A stretch of DNA of 64,000 nucleotides from Kovacikia minuta CCNUW1 (GCF_020091585.1 NZ_CP083582.1:5776536-5840535), one strand, 5' to 3'. Counted from the stretch's first letter, positions 8,765 through 18,219 are shown. A program made the numbers and translations. The notes: generated by a model not told the origin, from the sequence alone.

Positions 8765-9682
8765 TCAACAAATTCTTCCCTGCCTCGATTCCAGCCCGTG
8801 CCCACCAGGGGTTAGCCCAACCCAGCGGCGATCGACGGGTTCTGAATGGAGTTGGTAGCGGCTGTCGGAGGAAAGCCGGATTTGATTGGAGTGGTTATCC
8901 AAACTGGCATGAATCGTATACATCCCAAAGACCAACACATCTCCCGCCTTAAATTCGTTAGTCAGCCAGCGTCCACCGTAACGCTGACGGAGTGAAACCG
9001 GGTTGCTGGAGAGTGCGCCATTCCAGCTTTTTTGACCCGATCGATACAGGGATGCCGTTTTGCGGTTAAGGCAGTAACTATCGACATCCTTCTGCCCATA
9101 GGAGTTCCGAATTGAATGCAGGTGGTGGGACTTCTCCAAAATCATGAGTCCACCCATTGCCATAGAAACATCTCCCAGGGGAGTCCAGGTTGTGTAGAGG
9201 TTGGGGGTGCCCCGCCCCATGTAAACAATATCGCAGTGGGGATGAGTTCCGAAACCAGGGGCAACTGCCCGTAACCAGGTGTAGTCGAAATGCAGCACCG
9301 TCCCACCCAAAAACTGCTGATAAAACGCCATCAAGGTGCCTGTATAAAGCAAGGTGTGCAAACGAGGGCTGAAGGGTACCAGGTCAGGACGAAAGTGCAT
9401 TTTTAGTTCAGCTCTGGCAACTGCGGCAATACGGGGAAAATTTGGATCAAGGCAGCCTTCTGCGGCGAGGCGATCGCAAATTTCTTGCCGGGCTTGCCAT
9501 ACCGCCTCAGCATCCAGTAGCCCTGGCAGATAGAGATAACCATCCGCCTGCATTCGTCGCCGTAGAGTATCGGGTTGATGGACAATCGGTGCAGAGCTTT
9601 TTAAAGAACCAAAAGCAGCAGGAGTGCGATCGAGTTCGTACCCAAGGGAAGTAAGCAAAGCCAGATTGAATGGATTGACCAT
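8765..9682 (-). CDS. phytanoyl-CoA dioxygenase (PhyH) family protein
   Basis: A 305-residue member of the Fe(II)/2-oxoglutarate dioxygenase superfamily. The metal-binding pair appears as HPHCDIVYMG (H-x-D), and the distal His and 2-oxoglutarate-binding Arg as FGMYTIHASLDNHSNQIRLS. An MQADGYLYLPGLLDAEAV segment near residue 45 is the usual PhyH N-terminal motif (DGYL.l.g.l). Such enzymes hydroxylate unactivated carbons in lipids or small specialised metabolites; the substrate cannot be told here. It is divergent from a second, distantly related PhyH gene at 9891, with a shared 208-base upstream region. The C-terminal half contains an extra Ser/Arg-rich stretch. Confidence 0.85.
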   Translation of the reverse strand: MVNPFNLALLTSLGYELDRTPAAFGSLKSSAPIVHQPDTLRRRMQADGYLYLPGLLDAEAVWQARQEICDRLAAEGCLDPNFPRIAAVARAELKMHFRPDLVPFSPRLHTLLYTGTLMAFYQQFLGGTVLHFDYTWLRAVAPGFGTHPHCDIVYMGRGTPNLYTTWTPLGDVSMAMGGLMILEKSHHLHSIRNSYGQKDVDSYCLNRKTASLYRSGQKSWNGALSSNPVSLRQRYGGRWLTNEFKAGDVLVFGMYTIHASLDNHSNQIRLSSDSRYQLHSEPVDRRWVGLTPGGHGLESRQGRIC

Positions 9683-9890
9683 TTAATTGTAAACGTCATC
9701 CGTTATCCGTGTTTAGCGTCCAGCAAAAACTGATGGCTGGTTGCCGATCGCTAATTGATTAAGCCTTACTCTCACCTGATCTGGATTTACTGTAGCAATT
9801 GATAATTAACACCAAAGGACAATGACCTATAACCCATAACCAACGACTAATAACATGTGATTAAGAACCGTTTTAATAGGAATTCCAACT

Positions 9891-10628
9891 GTGAACGAAG
9901 TCGAACGTTATCTATTTGATTTGCAGGGTTTTTTGATTGTTGAAAATGCGCTCTCCTTAGAGCAAGTTGCTGCAATTAATGAATTGCTGGATCAGCAGGT
10001 TAACCTGCATCAGGAATTGGAAAAACCGTGGTCCCGATTCGATCGCTTGCTGAGTTGGGGAGCACCGTTTCGAGATCTGATCGACAATCCCCGCATCACC
10101 CCTTATTTGCATACGCTATTGGGCAACCACTTTCGTTTAGATCACGAATATGTCCACCTAATTCGGCAACCAGGAACGGGACCGATCGGCTCATTTCTGC
10201 ATGGTGGCGGAACCCCCTACGATCCTTGCCAATACTATCTTTACAAAGATGGACAAATGTACAACGGCTTAACCGCCGTTGCCTACCAACTGACAGATGT
10301 TGCCCCTGGAGAAGGAGGGTTTGGCTGCATTCCCGGTAGCCACAAAAGCCATTTTCCCGTACCGGACGCTTTGCAGGATTTGGAGACACCCCATGCCTGC
10401 ATCCAGGAAATTTCGGCGAAGGCTGGGAGTGCCATCATTTTTACCGAAGCCCTGACCCACTGCACCTTATTTTGGCAGGGTAAACAGGAACGCCGTACCC
10501 TGTTTTACAAATACTCTCCCTGCTCAAGTGCATGGCTGCGCCAGTACTACAACCCCGATGACTATCCTGACCTGACGGAAGCCCAACGAAGGATTTTGAA
10601 AACTCCAGGGGTCCGACCTGAAATGTAA
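9891..10628 (+). CDS. phytanoyl-CoA dioxygenase (PhyH) family protein
   Basis: A 245-residue second PhyH-like protein, GTG start. The N-terminus has LFDLQGFLIVENALSLEQV, the typical start of the fold. The metal site region is FLHGGGTPYDPCQYY and the distal part EALTHCTLFWQGKQERRTLF, with the His and Arg expected for iron and 2-oxoglutarate binding. GEGGFGCIPGSHKSHFPVP is the conserved G-x-x-x-x-PGSHK loop. The proximal H...D spacing (HGGGTPYD) is wider than the usual H-x-D, so the exact metal ligands are uncertain. Substrate unknown. It is only weakly similar to its divergent neighbour, so this is not a recent duplication. Confidence 0.82.
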   Translation: MNEVERYLFDLQGFLIVENALSLEQVAAINELLDQQVNLHQELEKPWSRFDRLLSWGAPFRDLIDNPRITPYLHTLLGNHFRLDHEYVHLIRQPGTGPIGSFLHGGGTPYDPCQYYLYKDGQMYNGLTAVAYQLTDVAPGEGGFGCIPGSHKSHFPVPDALQDLETPHACIQEISAKAGSAIIFTEALTHCTLFWQGKQERRTLFYKYSPCSSAWLRQYYNPDDYPDLTEAQRRILKTPGVRPEM

Positions 10629-10823
10629 GGAGCCGATAAAATCTATATTAAAGAACCTTATAGAAGAAAAAGAAGGATTGAAATCTGCTTAGGCTACGAG
10701 CAAACTGGGAGTTGCCAGGAACCAATGTCATGCTTTAGCTGACCATTTCCCTTGTGTCTACCAGTTGAAAGGGGTGCTCCCATCAAGCTGCATCAAAAAG
10801 TGCCTGATTCGATTCCTTTATCA

Positions 10824-11078
10824 ATGGTGACAACAATGTTTAAGCGATTGCGATCGAAACGACTGATCACCCGTTCCATTGCCATGCAAAAAATACTGGC
10901 AGCTGCCAAACTTCACCAAGGCAGGCTTTCGGCCTGTCAGGCAGCTGTTTATAGCGGACTCAACATTGAAGAGGTTAGCCACCTCTTAGATCAAGCGACT
11001 AAAGGAGGTTACGCAAAAGTCGCTCAAGATGAAAAAAGTGGGATTGTATGGGTTTTCCCAATCATGGTTGTGAAGTAG
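10824..11078 (+). CDS. small winged-helix-like protein
   Basis: An 84-residue protein from the ATG at 10824. A longer reading from TTG at 10752 is possible, but its extra residues look non-coding. The pattern SACQAAVYSGLNIEEVSHLL then KGGYAKVAQDEKSGIVWVFP looks like a helix-turn-helix plus a beta wing: alternating small helices, then G-Y-x-x-V-x-x-D-x-x-S-G-x-x-x-Y/W-x-F-P. This pattern is common in short cyanobacterial proteins of unknown role. DNA binding is inferred from shape only. Confidence 0.55.
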   Translation: MVTTMFKRLRSKRLITRSIAMQKILAAAKLHQGRLSACQAAVYSGLNIEEVSHLLDQATKGGYAKVAQDEKSGIVWVFPIMVVK

Positions 11079-11130
11079 AGACGCAATTAAATCGCGCCTC
11101 TACAACCAGCTTAATTTCCCATTCCCCCTA

Positions 11131-13125
11131 TCACTTACTCTCTTCGACAATTTGACCATTAACCACGGGCGGTTGACCCTTGTTATTGCCATTTCCCGGA
11201 ATCTCCTTCGTCTGATTCCAGAGCAGCATTCCCATGAGACCGTCGATCATGCCTGCACCACTGCTGCCACCGCTGACAGAAACATCGGGAACAACGCGCA
11301 CATTACGATCGCCAATCACTTGCATCAATTGTAAGGCGGTGTAAGCCTGGGAACCGAGGGAATTGACCCCAGCTTGATAGGCGTCTGCTTTTGCCTGCCC
11401 CGTCAGCCGGATTGATTCGGCTTCCCCATTTGCCTGTTTTACCTGAGCAGTGGCATGCAACTCAGAAATTTTGACCCCCTGTTCTGCGGTCACAACTTCT
11501 TTTTGGATGTCTGCCAGTGCCGTTTCCCGTACCAATTCCTGCCGTTGGGTTTGGGCAATCCGCTGAACTTCGTAAGTCTTTTGCTGTTCCTCCGCAATTT
11601 TGCGATCGGTCAGCGTTTGCATCAATTCATCCGGTGGTGTAATCAGCCCAATCAGGGTATCAACAGCCTGTACATCATAGGCACGTAATGCCTGACGGAC
11701 ATGCTCTGCGGCTTCTGCTTGACGTTCGCTGCGGGCAATCAGGAAATCCAAAATGGTGTATTCCTGGGCCGAATTGCGGAAGTAGTTACCGACGATCGGA
11801 CGCAACACCTGATCCACCAGGTTTTGCATCGAACCCAGGCGGGAAATTACTTTTGGCGCATCCAATGCACCCACATGGATAATTTGAAATACTTCCAGTT
11901 CAAAGGTGAATCCATCAAAGGAGAGCAACTTCAGGGCATTGAGCTTGGAATCGTAGCCGTGTTCCCCACTGAAGCGTGAGGTGAAGTTCAACACAATATT
12001 AGTGGTGGGTACCAATTCCACCTTCATAATGTGCGTGTTTAAGGGGTGTCGCCCAGGGTAGAGCGGTTCAACCCAAACGCCCTTGTCGCCCTTGTTAACC
12101 AGGTTGCCGTGGGTGAATGACTCACCGCTAATATCCTGATGTGATGGACCGACGAAGGAAATGACAACCCCCACATAGCCAATTGGCACTTCAGTCATCG
12201 GTACCTGCTCTGTCTGCACAAACCAGGGGTTCAGGTTCCACGACCCGGAAAGCATGATCTGCTCCTGCAACCCCCGGCGACCACCACCCGTGACAAATGA
12301 CTGTGCTTTTTGAAAGTTGTCGTGACCGGGAATAATGGGACCGGCAATTTCCCCTTCCTCGATCGGGATTCCATCCAGGGTGGTGACAATGCCAACTTTA
12401 TCTGGCTCAATCCTGTAAACCTTCAAGCGCTCTGGGGTAACACCATGTTTGGCAGCATTGCTGGAGGTGATCACTTCAAACAGCGCGGTGTTAATGCGGT
12501 AGGTGCCCGCCGTCAGGATGGCTAATTGTCGTCCTTTCTCGCCCCCATCCTGGAGAAACTTGCGAGCATCTTGAAAATCATCACACTCAAGCGCCTTTCC
12601 TAAAATGCGATCGCGGGGAATCGTCTGCCCATCGTTAGCAACGATTAACCCAATTTCGCCCTGGGGAATTACGACCACGGGTTCTTTACGCACGTTGTAC
12701 TGCCACGGGAAATAGCCAAAATGCCAACCAGGAGGTAGCGTATCTGCTTGCAGCCCTGCCTCTGCATTCAGCGCAATTAACCTTCCCGCAGGCAAACTCC
12801 GACTGGAAAATTTCTTCGTGATAATTCCAACTTCCCGTTCTCCAATCACAATCAGCCCTGCAATCCAACCAATTTGAGGTAAGAAGACAAACAGCAGGAC
12901 TACTCCACCCATTGCATAAACCCAAACTGGAAAATCAAACAATCCCAGTTGCACGAGTTGTGGTTGCTGCCGATTTTCTAGTTGAGTTGCTGACGATTGG
13001 GGCAGCTTAATTTGGGCAGAACTGTTTGAGGGGATAGCGCTACTGATAGACACAGCAGTCAGTAAGGATGCCGCCAATGGGAAAAACTTGCGAACGAAAT
13101 TCGACTTAACCATAAAGTGTCTCAA
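11131..13125 (-). CDS. SPFH/Band 7 (flotillin-like) membrane protein
   Basis: A 664-residue protein. It has an N-terminal signal-like segment (about 10-37), a second hydrophobic segment at about 66-95 (VWVYAMGGVVLLFVFLPQIG), a long SPFH/Band 7 region (GEREVGIITKKFSSRSLPAG, FTFELEVFQIIHV, IVGNYFRNSAQEYTILDFLI), and a helical Ala/Gln/Glu-rich coiled coil (about 500-610). A Gly-rich tail follows. The SPFH family forms oligomeric rings or rafts at membranes. The repeated GEREVGIITKK / QGEIGLIVANDGQ / PDKVGIVTTLDGIPI / PIGYVGVVISFVG segments suggest several SPFH-type beta units, which explains the large size. It stands alone on its strand. Confidence 0.85.
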   Translation of the reverse strand: MRHFMVKSNFVRKFFPLAASLLTAVSISSAIPSNSSAQIKLPQSSATQLENRQQPQLVQLGLFDFPVWVYAMGGVVLLFVFLPQIGWIAGLIVIGEREVGIITKKFSSRSLPAGRLIALNAEAGLQADTLPPGWHFGYFPWQYNVRKEPVVVIPQGEIGLIVANDGQTIPRDRILGKALECDDFQDARKFLQDGGEKGRQLAILTAGTYRINTALFEVITSSNAAKHGVTPERLKVYRIEPDKVGIVTTLDGIPIEEGEIAGPIIPGHDNFQKAQSFVTGGGRRGLQEQIMLSGSWNLNPWFVQTEQVPMTEVPIGYVGVVISFVGPSHQDISGESFTHGNLVNKGDKGVWVEPLYPGRHPLNTHIMKVELVPTTNIVLNFTSRFSGEHGYDSKLNALKLLSFDGFTFELEVFQIIHVGALDAPKVISRLGSMQNLVDQVLRPIVGNYFRNSAQEYTILDFLIARSERQAEAAEHVRQALRAYDVQAVDTLIGLITPPDELMQTLTDRKIAEEQQKTYEVQRIAQTQRQELVRETALADIQKEVVTAEQGVKISELHATAQVKQANGEAESIRLTGQAKADAYQAGVNSLGSQAYTALQLMQVIGDRNVRVVPDVSVSGGSSGAGMIDGLMGMLLWNQTKEIPGNGNNKGQPPVVNGQIVEESK

Positions 13126-13404
13126 TTCTGTAGATACTCAAAATTTCAAGTCTGAACAACTCCGATCGACCTTTACTGTGCAACCAGATATTGCAACAAA
13201 AACCGATCCAGAGGGGTTCCTGTCGTTCCACCACTCACACACACGAAGTGAATCGATCATACGAACTGAAAAAATGGGTGCTTACCCCTTCGGTTGTTGA
13301 GTACCTCTGGTTTTGCGCCTCTGTAGGCTTGGACGCAATCCACATATATTGGGAAGGTGACTACGCACACTCATACGTAACGAATGCTTCAATCATAGCT
13401 CCAG

Positions 13405-14134
13405 TCAAGTAGCCGCGTCAGCAGTCTTAAGATTCCACTTGGCATCGACCTTTCCTTCTTCACTGATAACCGTAATGGTTGCAGTGCCAGGTTTACCTTT
13501 GGGGTTGGTGAGTTTGCAGTCGAACCGATCGCCCACCTTAGTAAACAGCCGCACCTTCTCACCACAATCGGCAGTTACATCCACACCCTTGCTTTTCTTG
13601 ATCGACTGTTGCAAAAGCGCTTCGGCTTCTGAGAGCAGCAGGAGTTGCTTGGTTTTGAAGTTTAGGTGACCCTGGGCATCCTTCACCGTCACCCTGACTA
13701 AAAAGGTTCCTTGCTGACATGTTGGCCTTGCAATCAAACACCTGACCGACCTTCAAATCCGTTTGCGCCGGACAGGCAACAGATTGAATCGGAACACCAA
13801 TTTTCTTGGGCAGATCATTGGCGATCGCCTGCTCTACAGCCTGGGTGGGTTTCAATGGCTTGGTTTCTGTAGGCGATGGGGTTGCCGCAGAAGTTGGCTG
13901 ATTAACCTGGGTTGAACGGTTGTCGGGGTTTGAGCAGCCCGTTAATCCTATTTCAATGCAAGTGGGAATCACCAGGATAAAGCAAAGTTTTCCAAACTGC
14001 CGCAGGAGCCATCCAGCCCTGGAAACACGTGGGGTTCTTGCCCTGTTTACGTCAAAAATAGCTAAACCTGTGTGGAGCTTGGATTCAATTTTTGAAAGTA
14101 GATACTGACTCACCGTAAAACACCATAAAACCAT
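13405..14134 (-). pseudogene. lipoprotein with two DUF4333-like domains, frameshifted by +1
   Basis: Read as one gene, this encodes a lipoprotein (IEIGLTGCSNP lipobox, then a Thr/Pro-rich linker) followed by two DUF4333-like domains. Domain 1 includes VEQAIANDLPKKIGVPIQSV and LKVGQVFDCKA; domain 2 includes LLQQSIKKSKGVDVT and TKVGDRFDCKLTNPKGKPG. The frame breaks after DCKANMSA near 13711. Dropping one base there rejoins NMSA to GTFLVRVTVKDAQG, so the lesion is a single extra base. DUF4333 is a small secreted domain of unknown function. The true start is uncertain; a GTG seven codons inside the first ATG is an alternative. It may be a sequencing insertion rather than real decay. Confidence 0.7.
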
Positions 14135-14405
14135 TTCCCCAGGCTGAGGTGGGATCGCCCTACAATAACCTTTTCAGCCCCAACCATGAACTGCAAGTGG
14201 GGATATCCCCCCGAAACTAGAGGTAAACCGTACCTGACAAAATCTACTAACTTTTATTAACTTTTGCGTAGCGTTTAGTCCTTCCGATAGGTGATCTTTA
14301 CAAAACGCTCGATTAGGGTTTATGAGTTAGTGCAGAACTTGCCTGAATAGGAATAAATACCTATATCGAATCTGTTGAGAACTTTAAGGAACTGGAGGTT
14401 TAATT

Positions 14406-15488
14406 ATGCGGATCGCTCAGATTGCGCCTCTTTGGGAGCGTGTACCGCCCCCAACCTACGGTGGTACCGAGTTGGTTGTTAGCTTATTAACTGAGGAACT
14501 GGTGCGTCGGGGACATGAAGTAACCCTATTCGCGTCCGGCGATTCCATCAGTTCTGCAAAACTGGAATCTGTTCATGAACGCGCCTTGCGGCTTGATTCC
14601 AGTATTAAAGAGTATGGCATTTATGAAATGTTGCAGCTTAGCCAGGTCTACCAACGCGCTGGTGAGTTTGACATTATTCATTCCCACATGGGCTGTTCAG
14701 CATTGCCCTACGCACCATTGGTAAAAACCCCCACCGTTCATACATTGCATGGCATTTTTACTCCCGACAACGAGAAGATGTTTACCCATGCCCGCAATCA
14801 ACCCTATATCAGCATCTCCAATGCACAGCGAAAGCCTAAGCTGGGATTGAACTGTGTGGCAACGGTTTACAACGGAATTGACACCTCCACTTATCAGTTC
14901 TTCCCCAAGCCAAGTGAGCCTCCTTACTTGGTTTTTTTAGGACGGATTTCCCCGGAGAAGGGGACTCACCTGGCGATCGAAATTGCGAAGCGATCGGGGT
15001 GGCACTTGAAAATTGCAGGCAAAGTAGATGCGGTTGATGTGGACTACTACGAGAGCGAAATTAAGCCCCACATTGATGGCAAGCAAATTGAATACCTGGG
15101 TGAAGCAAACCACGCTCAGAAAAATGTCCTGATGGGCAACGCGTTTGCAACCTTATTCCCGATTACCTGGCGGGAACCCTTTGGGCTGGTCATGATTGAA
15201 TCGATGGTGTCAGGTACTCCAGTGATTGCCATGGAACTGGGGTCTACATCCGAGGTCATTGTCCAGGGTGAAACGGGATTCCTCTGTCACAGCCTTGAAG
15301 AGTGCGTGGCTGCGATCGATCAAGTCCCCAATCTAAGCCGCCAAGCTTGCCGCGAGCATGTGATCAAGCATTTTAGTGCTGAACGGATGGCAGATGGGTA
15401 CGAAGCAGTTTACCAAAAGGTTCTGGCAGAGCGGTTTGCCCAAAATGGCCGCAGCCGGGGAGCAGTTCAACTTAGCCAGGGAGCATAG
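14406..15488 (+). CDS. glycosyltransferase family 4 protein
   Basis: A 360-residue GT-B fold sugar transferase that would retain anomeric configuration and use a nucleotide-sugar donor. The N-terminal half has PPTYGGTELVVSLLTEELVR, typical for GT4. The C-terminal half has the donor-binding segment PYLVFLGRISPEKGTHLAIE and the E-x7-E region ITWREPFGLVMIESMVSGTP. A clear GGAGGT ribosome site sits 6 bases before ATG. A strong terminator follows at 15516. The acceptor (exopolysaccharide, lipid or small molecule) cannot be inferred, as no other sugar gene is nearby. Confidence 0.88.
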   Translation: MRIAQIAPLWERVPPPTYGGTELVVSLLTEELVRRGHEVTLFASGDSISSAKLESVHERALRLDSSIKEYGIYEMLQLSQVYQRAGEFDIIHSHMGCSALPYAPLVKTPTVHTLHGIFTPDNEKMFTHARNQPYISISNAQRKPKLGLNCVATVYNGIDTSTYQFFPKPSEPPYLVFLGRISPEKGTHLAIEIAKRSGWHLKIAGKVDAVDVDYYESEIKPHIDGKQIEYLGEANHAQKNVLMGNAFATLFPITWREPFGLVMIESMVSGTPVIAMELGSTSEVIVQGETGFLCHSLEECVAAIDQVPNLSRQACREHVIKHFSAERMADGYEAVYQKVLAERFAQNGRSRGAVQLSQGA

Positions 15489-15515
15489 CACAAGTCCTGA
15501 TTAGAAAATAGGAGT

Positions 15516-15565
15516 CAGGAGCCAGGAGCCAGAATGGTTATTTCTTCCTGGCTCCTGCTTTTTTA
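15516..15565 (+). terminator. Rho-independent terminator after the GT4 gene
   Basis: A perfect 12-bp stem, CAGGAGCCAGGA with TCCTGGCTCCTG, is closed by an 18-base loop and followed by C and six T. It is built from the dispersed GGAGCCA/TGGCTCC repeat that also occurs at 42140. Confidence 0.8.
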
Positions 15566-15713
15566 TGTCGAAATCTGGCACCTCCACCTGCTTGGCTGCC
15601 CCATTCCCTTCCATCGCAAAAATTAACAGAGATTCTTCGTAAAATAGAGTAGATCTTTTATTAGAGGAAGTCAGGAGTCTAAAGGCATCGCATTTGACCA
15701 AAACTGCTGCATC

Positions 15714-15895
15714 GATCGCAATCTATGGCAGTCCTAACTCATTTGTGAAATGGAAAGGCTTTGTGAAAAGGTTTCATAGAAATCCTTGTTCACAATCCAG
15801 CTAGGATCGCAATCTATGGCAGTCCTAACTCATTTGTGAAATGGAAAGGCTTTGTGAAAAGGTTTCATGGAAACCCTTGTTCACAATCCAGATAA
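15714..15895. repeat. 91-bp tandem duplication upstream of the globin gene
   Basis: Two head-to-tail 91-base copies (15714-15804 and 15805-15895) differ at only a few positions, and a third copy starts (GATCGC) at 15896 and then diverges. Each copy holds two TTTGTGAAA boxes 18 bases apart (15742 and 15760 in copy 1) and a dyad. The dyad is GGTTTCatgGAAACC in copy 2 (15861-15875), perfect; it is imperfect in copy 1 (15770-15785). The repeated boxes and dyad look like operator sites for a regulator of the globin gene 126 bases downstream. No factor can be named. Confidence 0.8.
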
Positions 15896-16021
15896 GATCG
15901 CTATCACAATCACCACACAGTCCAGGATTAACCAGGGTATCACCCGTTATTTCTGGTTATTTGTGGCTTGTCACCTGACATCTGATTAAAACAGGTCATC
16001 CCATGATTTGGGAGGTGTTTT

Positions 16022-16462
16022 ATGGCGCTTAATATTGAACTTTTAGAACAAAGTTTCGACCAAATCAAACCCTGTGCGAATGAGTTCGTCTCCAGTTTTT
16101 ACACTACGTTGTTTACCGACTATCCCGCATCACAGCCCCTCTTTGCTCACACGGACATGGCAAGCCAGAAGCAAAAGCTGTTAAATGCGCTGGTGTTAGT
16201 AATTGAGAATTTACGCAATCCCGATGCACTCGTATCGCCCCTGCGGGGATTAGGGGCACGGCATGTTCAATTTGGGGCTTTGCCGGAACATTACCCACTC
16301 GTTGGCATGTCCCTGTTGAAAACGTTCGAAACTTATTTAGGCAACAATTGGACGCCTGAAACTAAGCAAGCGTGGGTAGATGCTTACGCCGCGATCACGG
16401 CTCTTATGCTAGAAGGTGCAGACTATTCTGAAGAGGCGATCGCGCTAAAAGAACACGCTTAA
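16022..16462 (+). CDS. single-domain globin (flavohemoglobin-type)
   Basis: A 146-residue haem protein of the flavohemoglobin/single-domain globin class, without the reductase domain. By alignment to that class, the proximal (F8) His is H81 in LGARHVQFG, B10 Tyr is Y27 (SSFYTTLF), CD1 Phe is F41 (PLFAHTD) and E7 Gln is Q49. PEHYPLVGMSLLKTF is the expected F-G region. Tyr B10/Gln E7 pairs are known in globins that bind O2 tightly and detoxify nitric oxide. GGGAGGTG lies a few bases before ATG. It sits 2 kb from the nitrate operon, which makes protection from nitrogen oxides plausible but unproved. Confidence 0.9.
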   Translation: MALNIELLEQSFDQIKPCANEFVSSFYTTLFTDYPASQPLFAHTDMASQKQKLLNALVLVIENLRNPDALVSPLRGLGARHVQFGALPEHYPLVGMSLLKTFETYLGNNWTPETKQAWVDAYAAITALMLEGADYSEEAIALKEHA

Positions 16463-16571
16463 ATCGTTATGTTTGGTAGGGCGCAACTTTTTCTGCCACA
16501 TTTGAGTAAACGCCGCCAAACCTATTCAGTCAATTGATGCGCCCATAGGATGCGCCCATACCTAGATTGTC

Positions 16572-17909
16572 CTATCTTGGTGTACCAAATAGGACAAAAG
16601 ATGCCCATTTTGAGGGTTCAGGGTTATTTTGTCTCACTTCTAGCATTGCTTGCCGCAATGCCTCAGCAGGAATGTGAGTTTCTAACTGTTTTATAAACGC
16701 TTGCATTAACTTGCTCGTTGCTTGATCATCCACACTCCATAAACTCATGACGACTCGTGGTACGCCAGCAATTTGGAATGCCCTTGAAAGCCCTTTAATG
16801 CCCGCATCATGAGTTTGTCCCAAACCCGTTTGGCACGCACTGAGGACAGCGATCTCTGCTGTCAGTCTTGTGCTTTGAATTTCTTTTGCAGTCCACCAAC
16901 CTTGCTCAAATCTTTCGGCTGATAGCATAAGAAAACTGTCAGACAAAGGATTGCGTTCACTTGCAACACCATGTGTCGCAAAGTAGAGCAAACTTGCTTC
17001 CCCTGCTCTTGACACAACTTCTACTTTTGTTGCTTCCCTCCCCAGAAGTGGGGTAGCATTCATCATTTTTGCAACGGCTTGGGCTTCTTGCTCCGCCCCA
17101 GGCAAGGGGGGAACTGACCAATCAACTCCCTCTGGAAGATACGGATTACCCACAATCAAAGGAGCTGCGAATGCACGTCTTGAATCCCTTGCATACAAGA
17201 CTTGTCCTAGATCAAATAAACTCGGCGCAATTGAAACTGACATCTCCTCAATCAGAAGTGCATTGCTTTTGAATGGTTTGAGGATAGCGTAGGGAACCGT
17301 ACCAATCTCGAAAACAGGTACGACAACGAGATGCTTTGCGGCACTTAATTCATTTGCTACTGGAGTAGGTATCAAAATCTGAGTTAGATCCGTAATCGCT
17401 TTATTTCGAGGTACCCTTTTATGGGTTGCACCTGGAACAATCTTGATACTTCTCTGATGGGGCACCCGAGAACGTTGCAGCGAATCGACATTAAGTGAAT
17501 TTCTCAGGTTTATAATCGCTTCGCTAATTTCTTGCTTTGATATTTTTCTTTGGTGGTATGCCTTTATACCAAGCCCATTCACTAACCAAACTTGAAGATT
17601 TTCTTCGTCATAGGAGTAGAAAAGTACGAAAGTTCCATCCGGATACGTTACTTCTTTACCCCCTTCTCTACGTTCTTTTTCCCTCACGGATAGAACCTCT
17701 GCAATGCTTCGAGAGGTTACATCAGGAATCCTGGTAACTGGTGCACCCCGCGATACCCATAAATCTCTCAGTTCCCGTTTGTGCTTTGCAGCAGCCAGGT
17801 CAAACCGCTGTTCAATATCATTTGAACGATTTTGAGCATAAGCCGCCGAAGCGTAGAGAGATAGAAAAAAAGGAGCGCTTTTTAGAATCCGCCTGCGTTG
17901 CATAAGCAA
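16572..17909 (-). CDS. secreted CHAT domain (caspase-like) protein
   Basis: A 445-residue protein with an N-terminal signal peptide (RRRILKSAPFFLSLYASAAYA, probable cleavage before QN) and one CHAT domain. The catalytic dyad is visible: H313 in LLYFATHGVASERN and C359 in AEIAVLSACQTGLGQ. PLLGREATKVEV and AFQIAGVPRVVMSLWSVDD are typical CHAT segments. CHAT proteins in cyanobacteria usually carry many TPR repeats before this domain; here they are missing and only about 80 residues precede the pre-CHAT region (TFVLFYSYDEENLQVWLVN). It is probably a periplasmic peptidase-like protein of unknown target. It is divergent from nirA. CHAT proteins are often near two-partner secretion genes, and a FHA remnant lies at 39143. 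Confidence 0.88.
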   Translation of the reverse strand: MLMQRRRILKSAPFFLSLYASAAYAQNRSNDIEQRFDLAAAKHKRELRDLWVSRGAPVTRIPDVTSRSIAEVLSVREKERREGGKEVTYPDGTFVLFYSYDEENLQVWLVNGLGIKAYHQRKISKQEISEAIINLRNSLNVDSLQRSRVPHQRSIKIVPGATHKRVPRNKAITDLTQILIPTPVANELSAAKHLVVVPVFEIGTVPYAILKPFKSNALLIEEMSVSIAPSLFDLGQVLYARDSRRAFAAPLIVGNPYLPEGVDWSVPPLPGAEQEAQAVAKMMNATPLLGREATKVEVVSRAGEASLLYFATHGVASERNPLSDSFLMLSAERFEQGWWTAKEIQSTRLTAEIAVLSACQTGLGQTHDAGIKGLSRAFQIAGVPRVVMSLWSVDDQATSKLMQAFIKQLETHIPAEALRQAMLEVRQNNPEPSKWASFVLFGTPR

Positions 17910-18065
17910 GGTTAAGAACCCTAAATAAATTGGCAGAGCAATCCTTGCAGGATTATCTCATTGCCGCCCGATACCTGACCATCGTTGCATTTGCTAACGG
18001 ATTCGCGGGTTAAATGCGTGTTTCGCATCGAAGTAATGCGAAAACTTCATAATTAGAAATATTTT

Positions 18066-18107
18066 GTAACTAAATATACGAATTTTGTCTGCTCACAGGT
18101 TTAACTT
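18066..18107 (+). promoter_or_regulatory. NtcA-activated promoter of the nitrate operon
   Basis: GTA-N8-TAC (18066-18079) is the exact consensus for NtcA, the cyanobacterial CRP-family nitrogen regulator. TAACTT (18102-18107) fits the TAN3T -10 box at exactly 22 bases from the site, the spacing of NtcA-activated (class II) promoters. The arrangement predicts induction of nirA when ammonium is scarce and 2-oxoglutarate is high. Confidence 0.88.
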
Positions 18108-18219
18108 AACTGCAACGAAGCGTTCAGGAAACAATTTGGTCGAAATTGATACGACTCTTAACTTGTTCACCTGGTAAGCCTATTAAAGCCATTGCCTCGT
18201 GCAATTTGGAGAAAACCTT

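Noticed and set aside
15501-15701. Reverse-strand 66-residue frame downstream of the GT4 gene
   Set aside because: It overlaps the strong terminator and repeat DNA; no coding features.
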